Of a DNA stretch of 49,859 nt, positions 42,556 to 49,208 are shown in pieces (the first letter of the stretch is position 1; every line of letters starts with the position of its first letter). The notes under the pieces were generated by a model that was not told the DNA's origin, made no database searches, and was given only the letters and a program-made list of their open reading frames with translations. Source of the DNA: a virus. The stretch lies in the IMG/VR virus record IMGVR_UViG_3300025165_000008, positions 1-49,859 of that record; one strand, 5' to 3'. A program made the translations under genes and the position numbers.

Positions 42556-43193
42556 TGATCGTGTATCCCCGACGCTAGTGTAGTTGCTACTGCGGCGTCT
42601 ATATCTTCATCTCCCGTTTCCGGGACAAGGAATCCAAACTGTTTAATCTTTCCGCGCGGGCCACGCTTGCAATAAAGCGTACCTTCCGGCGTTCTCCATC
42701 TATGAAGACGAGTATTACCAGAAGTATGAGTATCCCGAACCCGATCCCGTATTTCCAACATCGCTTTAACATCTGGAGCCATTTCGAGATCATCCCAATC
42801 CTCCTCTTCAAAGTCGCCCTCACGCGCCGCGGCGATCAACTTGATAAGCCCCTCAATTGGCTTGCCAGCCAACCTAGGATGGTCTAGGACAACGTACTGA
42901 AAAGCGTTAGCATACTTCATGAACGTGTCTTTGGGCACACCCATTTCCCGTTCAACCGCATCCTCTACTCGATCTCCGCCGGTTTCAAACTTGGGCCAAG
43001 CCCGCTTAAGTTCATAGAAGAGTTTGGCTAACTTAACTCCTTTGATACGCCCCTCTCGTATGATATTGCGCCCAAACTCAAATGCTACTTCCGGTGTTCC
43101 CGAGAGCAGTGAGAGTTCTATTGCGCGATCTGTGGTCTCTACTAGTTCCTCCCACTCGTTATTTGAAAGGAACAACGCCGCGTCATTTGCCAT
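42552..43193 (-). CDS. Hypothetical protein
   Basis: This 213-residue protein has GGAGAAATGACAC before its ATG. Residues 1-125 are helical. Residues ~130-150 are strongly acidic (D/E-rich). The C-terminal ~65 residues include LHRWRTPEGTLYCKRG, a small beta domain. It sits between the UDG-like and HAD genes. No family is recognised. Confidence 0.55.
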   Translation of the reverse strand: MANDAALFLSNNEWEELVETTDRAIELSLLSGTPEVAFEFGRNIIREGRIKGVKLAKLFYELKRAWPKFETGGDRVEDAVEREMGVPKDTFMKYANAFQYVVLDHPRLAGKPIEGLIKLIAAAREGDFEEEDWDDLEMAPDVKAMLEIRDRVRDTHTSGNTRLHRWRTPEGTLYCKRGPRGKIKQFGFLVPETGDEDIDAAVATTLASGIHDQ

Positions 43194-43698
43194 GTGTCAT
43201 TTCTCCAAATCGGGTTATGGCTAACCTAACCTCGCCCAGCATATCGAATCCTGTAGAGGCCTTGACCATTGCCATAGCTTGTACATTGGCGGGCAAGACT
43301 TCCCTTGGTATCGGCAATCCATTAAACTCTGCAGCAGAAATGTTCTCTCCTAACAAGACCTGTAACGGATCAGTGCCGGCGATCAGGGCAAACTCTACGC
43401 GTAGTAACTCATTCATAAAGGCCGTAGCGTGAAACCCTGGCTCACATTCCCCCTTCTTCTTCTTGCCGTGTAACCAGAGGTTTGTGAATCTAACCCGTGC
43501 CGGGTTGATGCTCGCCCGTTCAAGCTCTCCCGCTATGATGTTCCCCGCTCGCACTTTCTTGTCTCCGCCACAGAAGGGTGTACCCATTAGCACGTCGAAC
43601 CAGTCAGGATAATCCCCAACTACTAGAATGTTAGTATTGATCGGGCCACGGGAAGACAGTAGAAAGTCTCCACAGTGTGGACACTGTTCTTTAGGCAT
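43183..43698 (-). CDS. Uracil-DNA-glycosylase-like protein
   Basis: This 171-residue protein begins with a CPHCG zinc-knuckle half. ILVVGDYPDWFD, GTPFCGGDK and RAGNII match motif A of family 4/5 UDG-like proteins (G-x-x-P...D...G-x-P-F-x-G). FTNLWLHG matches the T-N region, and IAGTDPLQVLLG the late strand. The usual C-terminal H-P-S catalytic block is not visible and the four Fe-S cysteines of family 4 are not all present. It may therefore be a non-glycosylase member that binds DNA. It overlaps the polA gene by 8 nt. Confidence 0.65.
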   Translation of the reverse strand: MPKEQCPHCGDFLLSSRGPINTNILVVGDYPDWFDVLMGTPFCGGDKKVRAGNIIAGELERASINPARVRFTNLWLHGKKKKGECEPGFHATAFMNELLRVEFALIAGTDPLQVLLGENISAAEFNGLPIPREVLPANVQAMAMVKASTGFDMLGEVRLAITRFGEMTHGK

Positions 43699-45352
43699 TA
43701 AGGTCTCTCCAATTCGGTCCCGTTTTGATTACTAGTTTCGTCGGGACATTTGGCATAAGCTTATGTCCTGCCTCTAACCACGCTTCCGTTACGATTTCCC
43801 TGTACTGTGGTATCAGGCCTTTTGGTACATCCAATACCATTTCATCGTGTACCATAATGTTTACCAGAAATTCTAGTCCTTTGGCCTTGCATAATTCCCG
43901 GGTGTAGACCAGAGCCAACTTCGTGTGGTCTGCTGCCGACCCTTGTATTGGGCCGTTTATTGCGTTCCGTGATGACTGATGGTTGTAAGGGTTTGTCCAA
44001 ACCCTGCGGCCCGTTACGGTGTTTACGTAATTTACCCGCTCGGCCTGCCGCTTCTGTCTGTCCATCCAAGCGTGATACTCAGGATAGTGCTGTCGGCGTT
44101 TTCGTAGGCCGTCCTCTACTTCCTCTATATCTAGGTTATGCTCTGTTGCCAATCCCCAGGCGCTCTTGCCATAGTTCAGGCTTAAGTGAATCTTCTTGCC
44201 GCGGTCCCGATCTACTCGGAACAAATCGGCATTTACTTGATGCAGGTCTATTCCATCAATGAGTTCTTGTCGTAGAGTCTTATCCCTAGACAACTGTGCA
44301 CTATAGCAGGGTTCCTGCTGGTTCTGGTCTACAACCAATAACTCGTTGCCCGGGCTTGCCAAGAAGTATGAGCGGTAAACCAATCCCTCATCCTTCTTTG
44401 GAATGTTCATCATGTTTGGGTCCGAGCAAGCCATACGGCCAGTCTCAGGTCCTGTAGTCTTCCAGTCCGGGTAAATCAAATTCCCTTCTTCTACATTGGT
44501 GGCAACAAACTTAGGACCATACTTGGCATAGGCGTCTCGGCAATGCCGCGCCCGCAAAATTCCATTTAGGAGTGTAGTCTGATGCTCATTAGCCCCCTTT
44601 AGCCAGCCCTCTAAGGACTCTTGATCGCAGGATGAATCCTTACGAATCTTCTTAATGCCCGCAGCCTTGAGCGCCGCCTGCACTTGTGGTTGGGATTTCA
44701 CGTTGAAGCCCAACCCTTCCTGTATCCGATGCCCTTCTTCTAATAGAGCTTCGGCGTTTGCAATCCATCCATCTACATCCATGCGAATGGGCTTCATATT
44801 CATTACTGCCCACATCGCCGGTTGATCTATCTCCCAATACCACGGGAACTCATTGGCATACTCATTATAGACTATTTTCCATTGTGCCAGAGCTACCTGT
44901 CGAGTTACATCAGCGTCTTGTATAGCGTACTGTGCCATATCTGGCGTAAGCTCTGTAGCATCCACAAATTCGTTCCGAATATCCTTCTCTAGGTACAGTC
45001 TAAGATGTCTCCGTGCTAGGGCCTGGAGGCTGAAGCTCTGATACCATCCCCCGAATAGGTCCTGCTCCACCATCATTGTGTCCCATACTGCCGGCTCCCA
45101 TCCCATCGGCCAAATCCCGTGATGGGTTAATTGGCGTATGTCGTAAATTGCATTCTGAAGTGCAATTACACCATCGTACTCCTTCAAGGCCAAAAGGTAC
45201 TTCTGGCTCTCTTCCTTGTCGGCAGATAGAAAATTGTTTGTCGGGACCCCCAAACCAGATGTTGTTAGACATGCAAATTTACCTCCTGGTCTATGTAAAT
45301 TTCCATAGTGTTGAAACCATTCTGTATCTAATCCAACTAAGTTAACTGACAT
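43691..45352 (-). CDS. polA: Family A DNA polymerase with 3'-5' exonuclease
   Basis: This is the replicative phage polymerase. In the 553-residue product, exonuclease residues are Asp9 and Glu11 (GLDTEW), Asp71 (IYDIR) and Asp148 (IQDADVT). Polymerase motif A is LLVVDQNQQEP (Asp342), motif B spans residues 382-395 with Arg382, Lys386 and Tyr394 in the O-helix positions, and motif C is MVHDE (His502, Asp503, Glu504). Residue 390, equivalent to Phe762 of E. coli Pol I, is Leu. There is no 5'-3' exonuclease domain. The start overlaps the homing endonuclease stop by 11 nt and lacks a clear ribosome binding site. Confidence 0.93.
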   Translation of the reverse strand: MSVNLVGLDTEWFQHYGNLHRPGGKFACLTTSGLGVPTNNFLSADKEESQKYLLALKEYDGVIALQNAIYDIRQLTHHGIWPMGWEPAVWDTMMVEQDLFGGWYQSFSLQALARRHLRLYLEKDIRNEFVDATELTPDMAQYAIQDADVTRQVALAQWKIVYNEYANEFPWYWEIDQPAMWAVMNMKPIRMDVDGWIANAEALLEEGHRIQEGLGFNVKSQPQVQAALKAAGIKKIRKDSSCDQESLEGWLKGANEHQTTLLNGILRARHCRDAYAKYGPKFVATNVEEGNLIYPDWKTTGPETGRMACSDPNMMNIPKKDEGLVYRSYFLASPGNELLVVDQNQQEPCYSAQLSRDKTLRQELIDGIDLHQVNADLFRVDRDRGKKIHLSLNYGKSAWGLATEHNLDIEEVEDGLRKRRQHYPEYHAWMDRQKRQAERVNYVNTVTGRRVWTNPYNHQSSRNAINGPIQGSAADHTKLALVYTRELCKAKGLEFLVNIMVHDEMVLDVPKGLIPQYREIVTEAWLEAGHKLMPNVPTKLVIKTGPNWRDLNA

Positions 45353-45809
45353 GGGACCAGGACTTTCTATTGACTATTTTTCCCACGTTTGAACGGCATA
45401 CTCTAAACATTTTTCCTATTATATCGTGTGTAATTCTAATCTTAGCAAGTCTTCGGATTTCTCTAATGTCTTTTTCAGTAAGTTTGGCTTGCCCATTTAG
45501 CATTCCAATTGTGCCGCCTGGACGGCGTAACCATTCCTCTACTGACTTTTTGATTTGTTGTTTTCGTCTTGCACTCATTAAAGGATATAGCATAACCATC
45601 CATTGATATGCCAATATGCCATGAATTTGTACTGTATAGAATGTTCTTCCTGTTGGGGTATGTCCACTAGTTAAGTTTCCCCGTATTTTTTGTGTTACTT
45701 TATTTGCAGAATCTAAATCTACAGTACCATAGCGTAGGCGTAACGAGTTAGCAAGATCAAAACTTCCTTCTCCCTCTAATAGCCCCACTAACCAATATAG
45801 AGTTTTCAT
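45342..45809 (-). CDS. LAGLIDADG-type homing endonuclease
   Basis: In this 155-residue protein, LVGLLEGEGSF (residues 7-17) is a LAGLIDADG motif with the acidic catalytic residue. One motif implies a homodimer. Residues ~105-150 form a C-terminal helix-turn-helix (ITHDIIGKMFRV, then SNVGKIVNRKSW), which would add DNA specificity. The gene is free-standing between the helicase and polA, has no visible ribosome binding site, and is clearly AT-richer than both neighbours, which fits a mobile gene inserted in a replication operon. Confidence 0.75.
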   Translation of the reverse strand: MKTLYWLVGLLEGEGSFDLANSLRLRYGTVDLDSANKVTQKIRGNLTSGHTPTGRTFYTVQIHGILAYQWMVMLYPLMSARRKQQIKKSVEEWLRRPGGTIGMLNGQAKLTEKDIREIRRLAKIRITHDIIGKMFRVCRSNVGKIVNRKSWSHVS

Positions 45810-45813
45810 GTTG

Positions 45814-46974
45814 TCAACCAGAGTAGTGAGGGTACCATTCTAAAGTCCGGGAACCCCAAGTTCCATTTTCATCATTCCATCGAACTTGTGCGGCTCCGAG
45901 ACTGCCCCGCTTTAGTCCCAGCCGACTGGCCCCAAACTTTAGGTAGCCCATTCCAGGTACATAAGGAAGCCCCGCCTTGTTCTTGCTGCTCATGTCTATA
46001 TCAAGTAGTGCCGGGTTGTGAACAATGATAATTAGGGATGCCTCATGTTCTGCGATGCCAGAATACCAAATTGAACTTACATCTGCTTCTCCGCCGACAT
46101 AGTTTCTAGATACTCCAGCGATCAGAAGGGTGGGTATTTCACTGTTCTTAGACAGGTCGCCCATGCCCATGTAAATACTACTCATTGACTCTACGCCCGG
46201 CGGTCTACCATACAGCATCTTGCTGGCATAGTCTACGCCTATTAGCTTCAAGTCATATTCCGATGCCAGCCGCATCGCTTCGCTCTGGACTCGGGCCTCA
46301 TTCATTGGTTCATCTATGATACGAATGAAGTCCATCTGTTCATTAGTTAGACCTTCTACTTGAAGCAGTCGGGCCTTCGCTAGTTCCTTTCTCATTTCCA
46401 GCGAGAAGAACGCCGAATATAGTCCGCGCTTTGCGTTCTCTGCGAGTAATCGGAGTAGAAGGGTTGTCTTACCAAGCTTCGCTGGTCCTGATACAATCGT
46501 GAGCCCAGCATAAGGAAGCCCGCCGGCATTCGCGTCAATAGGTTCGTAGCCACAGGGAGCCCAAATCTCGTCTTCCCTAAGAAGAGCAACGTCCGCCATG
46601 CTAACAAAGCCGCTCTCCCCTCTATCCAGTTGTGATGCAAGTTGTAGAATCTTGTTGCTATCCTCACCCTCTCCCTCCTTCAACTTCTCCCCTATTCGAA
46701 CAAGCCGTTTTCCTACGTCCGCCTGAACAGCGCGGGTCTGCAATAGTCGTGCCCAATCTGCGGCTTCATCAATGCTAATGCCCTCTGCTGCTAGTTCTGC
46801 AGTCCGCATAGCATCAAAGCCATGGTTGGCCTTTAGCTCAGGAAGCCCCATCCGCCCCACATCTTGCAGGGCGGAGTTGTAGGGCTCAGAGAAATGCTCA
46901 GGGTTGAAGACGCCCGGCTCGGCCCCCTTTAGGACCAAACCAAAGCATACCTCGCTTGTTCTGCGCTGGTTCAT
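45814..46974 (-). CDS. DnaB-like replicative helicase
   Basis: This protein unwinds DNA at the fork. In the 386-residue product, residues 1-120 resemble the helical N-terminal primase-interaction domain. Walker A is SGPAKLGKTT (162-171), FFSLEM follows the first strand, and the Walker B strand ends LIGVDYAS near 240. A late LIIIVHNP strand corresponds to motif H4. It is shorter than bacterial DnaB but typical for phages. It is followed after 4 nt by the homing endonuclease. Confidence 0.8.
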   Translation of the reverse strand: MNQRRTSEVCFGLVLKGAEPGVFNPEHFSEPYNSALQDVGRMGLPELKANHGFDAMRTAELAAEGISIDEAADWARLLQTRAVQADVGKRLVRIGEKLKEGEGEDSNKILQLASQLDRGESGFVSMADVALLREDEIWAPCGYEPIDANAGGLPYAGLTIVSGPAKLGKTTLLLRLLAENAKRGLYSAFFSLEMRKELAKARLLQVEGLTNEQMDFIRIIDEPMNEARVQSEAMRLASEYDLKLIGVDYASKMLYGRPPGVESMSSIYMGMGDLSKNSEIPTLLIAGVSRNYVGGEADVSSIWYSGIAEHEASLIIIVHNPALLDIDMSSKNKAGLPYVPGMGYLKFGASRLGLKRGSLGAAQVRWNDENGTWGSRTLEWYPHYSG

Positions 46975-46977
46975 AAG

Positions 46978-47235
46978 TTACTTTTTCTTCTTCTTTGCTG
47001 GTGGTTTATAGATGCCAAGTGACTTTAGAATGAAGGCTTCAAAATCTGAGTCTCTAGAGAACAGAACGTCATTAATGGCATCTGCCCAATAGACTTCCTT
47101 AAAGCCTTCGATTATTCCCTGTTCTATAGCTTTCTCGATTTGTGGGGCTACTCTAGTTGCTATTGCCTCAATATCAATCTTGTTCAAAACCTTCTTTGCA
47201 ACTGCATCGTTTACTGCCTGTTCTACTGATTTCAT
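46978..47235 (-). CDS. Small hypothetical protein with Lys tail
   Basis: This 85-residue protein is preceded by AAGGAGAGAAC and by the leftward promoter at 47256-47284, so it is the first gene of that transcript. It is mostly helical and acidic in the middle, ending in a run of five Lys after Pro-Pro-Ala. It may bind nucleic acid or a replication partner. No family is recognised. Confidence 0.6.
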   Translation of the reverse strand: MKSVEQAVNDAVAKKVLNKIDIEAIATRVAPQIEKAIEQGIIEGFKEVYWADAINDVLFSRDSDFEAFILKSLGIYKPPAKKKKK

Positions 47236-47255
47236 GTTGTTCTCTCCTTAACTAT

Positions 47256-47284
47256 ATACTAGCACACATGTCAAGGTTTGTCAA
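47256..47284 (-). promoter_or_regulatory. Leftward promoter for the helicase/polymerase operon
   Basis: On the minus strand TTGACA (47284-47279), a 17-nt spacer and TAGTAT (47261-47256) preceded by TGC form an extended -10 promoter. Its -35 region overlaps the last codons of the 47271-47513 gene. It directs transcription into the helicase, homing endonuclease and polymerase genes. Confidence 0.75.
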
Positions 47285-47513
47285 GTGCCTCTTGGGCGGC
47301 AACCCGACGACGAAATTCATTTCGTATGCTGGGCGGCAAACGCCTAATTTCTCTATCCATCGCCTCCAGCTTGGCTTCTAGGGCGGCGACGGACTCGCTC
47401 AACTTAATAAGTAACACAATCTCGGGCATCAGATAGGTGTCATCCGAATATCTGGCTTTCTCTTCTATCTGCAGAATAAGACGAAATAACTTAGTGCTGG
47501 CTGATTCAGTCAT
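47271..47513 (-). CDS. Small coiled-coil protein
   Basis: This 80-residue protein has AGGAG upstream. Residues ~30-60 form an amphipathic helix with Leu and Glu heptads, followed by an Arg-rich stretch. Its last codons lie under the promoter for the next operon. No family is recognised. Confidence 0.6.
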   Translation of the reverse strand: MTESASTKLFRLILQIEEKARYSDDTYLMPEIVLLIKLSESVAALEAKLEAMDREIRRLPPSIRNEFRRRVAAQEALDKP

Positions 47514-47532
47514 TCTCCCTGCTCCTTTGTAA

Positions 47533-47552
47533 GAAGTGAAATCTCGCGGACG
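47533..47552 (+). repeat. Left arm of 20-bp inverted repeat around the lipoprotein gene
   Basis: GAAGTGAAATCTCGCGGACG here is the exact reverse complement of 47972-47991. The arm lies in the gap between the lipoprotein gene and the next gene. The two arms enclose a segment of 419 bp that holds the complete lipoprotein gene with its ribosome binding site. Confidence 0.85.
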
Positions 47553-47560
47553 AAGTTTAC

Positions 47561-47947
47561 CTACGGTAAGTCTACTTCTGCATCCGGGATGATTGTTGAT
47601 GGACGGAAGATCACCCGGTAGTGGTATAAATCAGTGTCGGCACTTTCGATTTGTTCGGCAAAGTAAGTCACGTTGTCAGATAGGCCTAGGAAGTGCTTCT
47701 TGAATGCGTTAGGTCCAGTCTGACATGTTACAGATAACTCACCCACTGCATCGTAATTCCCTAATGAGCATGTACCTTCAATCACCAGAATGTAATCACC
47801 ATTGATGCCATTATAAAACACAATGCGTCTGGTAATCTGAAAGTTATCGGCAGCAAGCGATAGATTGCGAGACGCCACGTCCGCTGGCTGGGCACACCCT
47901 ACAAGAAATGCTGTAAACAACGCTACTGCAATCAACATCTTCTTCAT
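47561..47947 (-). CDS. Phage beta-sandwich lipoprotein
   Basis: In this 128-residue protein, residues 1-18 are a lipoprotein signal peptide: basic start, hydrophobic core, and LVGC lipobox with Cys18 as the lipidated residue. The mature part has SRNLSLAADNF, RRIVFYNG, KKHFLGLSDNVTYF and YHYRVIFRPSTIIPD, phrases shared by a widespread family of small phage lipoproteins. A membrane-anchored, exported phage protein expressed with replication genes could mediate superinfection exclusion, but this is not shown. AGGAG precedes the ATG. The gene is bracketed by a perfect 20-bp inverted repeat. Confidence 0.78.
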   Translation of the reverse strand: MKKMLIAVALFTAFLVGCAQPADVASRNLSLAADNFQITRRIVFYNGINGDYILVIEGTCSLGNYDAVGELSVTCQTGPNAFKKHFLGLSDNVTYFAEQIESADTDLYHYRVIFRPSTIIPDAEVDLP

Positions 47948-48144
47948 TCTATGTTCTCCTCTAGTTTAATCCGTCCGCGAGATTTCACTTCCTGCAAAAG
48001 TGTTTCTGGATCATCGTATGCCATCTGTACATGTACAGGACATAACGGCATAAAGGGTAGGTTTTCTATTCCATGTAATGCCGTTGAGCGCCCCGGACAA
48101 GCTGCACACTTAGGCATAGTGAAGACTTCCTTCCCGTCAGACAC
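47944..48144 (-). CDS. Small zinc-knuckle-like protein
   Basis: This 66-residue protein starts at GTG with GGGAG upstream; an in-frame ATG nine codons later is an alternative. CAAC (residues 13-16) and C-P-V-H (near 35-38) could form a zinc site. Its last 15 codons include the right arm of the inverted repeat that encloses the lipoprotein gene. It overlaps the primase by 8 nt. Confidence 0.55.
   Translation of the reverse strand: MSDGKEVFTMPKCAACPGRSTALHGIENLPFMPLCPVHVQMAYDDPETLLQEVKSRGRIKLEENIE
47972..47991 (-). repeat. Right arm of 20-bp inverted repeat around the lipoprotein gene
   Basis: CGTCCGCGAGATTTCACTTC (plus strand) is the exact reverse complement of 47533-47552. It lies inside the 3' end of the 47944-48144 gene, encoding its E-V-K-S-R-G residues. 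The lipoprotein ribosome binding site (about 47954-47960) lies between the arms, so gene and site would move together in an inversion. Confidence 0.85.
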
Positions 48145-49003
48145 CGATTAACTCCCTTAATAGTTGATCTGATTTACCGGCCATGGCATAGTCGTTAGGG
48201 TCTTTAAATCCGTCAGGATAGGCAAGCAGTTTCACGTGCCCTCTCCAATCTAACCCAGCGGCAAGTTCATATGCCTGTGATTCCTCGCCTTTATCTGGAA
48301 TTATCATTATTTTCTTCGAGTATTTGTTTAACCACTTCGGATCGAAACTCTTGGCTCCACCTGTTGTAGTTAGGACTGGCAAACGTAATTCGGATAGCGT
48401 CAGTGCGTCTATCATACCAAACACTATGTATAACGGCCCAGGGTCCCGCAAAGTCAAACTCCAATCTGGGCAATAAACCATTGATCTCTGTCCTGACGGT
48501 TGAGAAAAACGTATTCCTGTTAGCTTCTCCGCTTGCGGTCCAGACCGAATAATTATCCCAATTATCTCGTTGTCCTCCGATTTTACGGGCAAAACGAGCC
48601 AACCTTCGTGCCAACCAAGTTCGCATGGTTCTATTCTCCCTTCAATGCCGCGCGTCTCAGGATACCATCTAAACGACGCATTGCGGGTTAAGACTGAATG
48701 TGCTTTAGTCACAAACTCTACCTGCTCTTCCTCGGTCGTAGGCAGGTATGGGGGACGGCCAATTGGAATGTCCCGTCGGCCTCTCGCTGTAGTGCCGGGA
48801 CTGGATAACTCCGCATACAGCTTGTAGTTTGGGCCGTGGGTTGCACATTCTCCCAAACACACCCACCAGCCATCCGGGTAAACAAGTAGGCTTGCCTCTC
48901 GATCGTCATGCCAGGGGCAATTGGTCAGCAAATACCCGGCACTCATCAAATCGGCGTTCTCGCCGAGTAGTTCTCGAATTTGCTCAAATGTTACTTTGCT
49001 CAC
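48137..49003 (-). CDS. DNA primase (CHC2 zinc + Toprim-like)
   Basis: This protein makes RNA primers at the fork. It is 288 residues from the GTG at 49003, which overlaps the previous TAG (TAGTG); an in-frame TTG at 49015 is possible. A CHC2-type zinc site is visible: Cys29, His32, Cys49, Cys53. A Toprim-like region follows (IVFGMIDALTL near residue 200, then KIMIIPDKGEES near 243). The usual catalytic Glu of the first Toprim motif (E-G-x-x-D) is replaced by Phe, and the second D-x-D motif reads PDKG, so catalysis may differ from the standard enzyme. There is no helicase domain; the DnaB-like protein is separate. Confidence 0.75.
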   Translation of the reverse strand: MSKVTFEQIRELLGENADLMSAGYLLTNCPWHDDREASLLVYPDGWWVCLGECATHGPNYKLYAELSSPGTTARGRRDIPIGRPPYLPTTEEEQVEFVTKAHSVLTRNASFRWYPETRGIEGRIEPCELGWHEGWLVLPVKSEDNEIIGIIIRSGPQAEKLTGIRFSQPSGQRSMVYCPDWSLTLRDPGPLYIVFGMIDALTLSELRLPVLTTTGGAKSFDPKWLNKYSKKIMIIPDKGEESQAYELAAGLDWRGHVKLLAYPDGFKDPNDYAMAGKSDQLLRELIGV

Positions 49004-49173
49004 TAAGGACCCCAATTTTCAGATTGAAACATAAGAGCGTTTTGTAAACGCTCTAAAGCTGCACTGCCCGGTGTTACAATTGATTCATCCATAAGCATAC
49101 CAATTGCTTCTTCTAAAGCTTCTCTAGCTATGTTTCGTTCTTCAATAGCCGCTTCAGTACAGTTATCACACAT
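49003..49173 (-). CDS. Small CxxC helical protein
   Basis: This protein is 56 residues from the ATG at 49173, which has GGAG 6 nt upstream; longer in-frame starts lack a site. It begins M-C-D-N-C, then forms a Glu/Ala-rich amphipathic helix. It directly precedes the primase with a 1-nt overlap. Function unknown. Confidence 0.55.
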   Translation of the reverse strand: MCDNCTEAAIEERNIAREALEEAIGMLMDESIVTPGSAALERLQNALMFQSENWGP

Positions 49174-49208
49174 GTTAGTCTCCATTGGGGAGCAGCCAAG
49201 CTCCCAAT

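Noticed and set aside
45795-45830. TTGACA just before the homing endonuclease start as its own promoter
   Set aside because: The nearest -10-like TATATT lies only 12 nt downstream and inside the coding region, so spacing is wrong.
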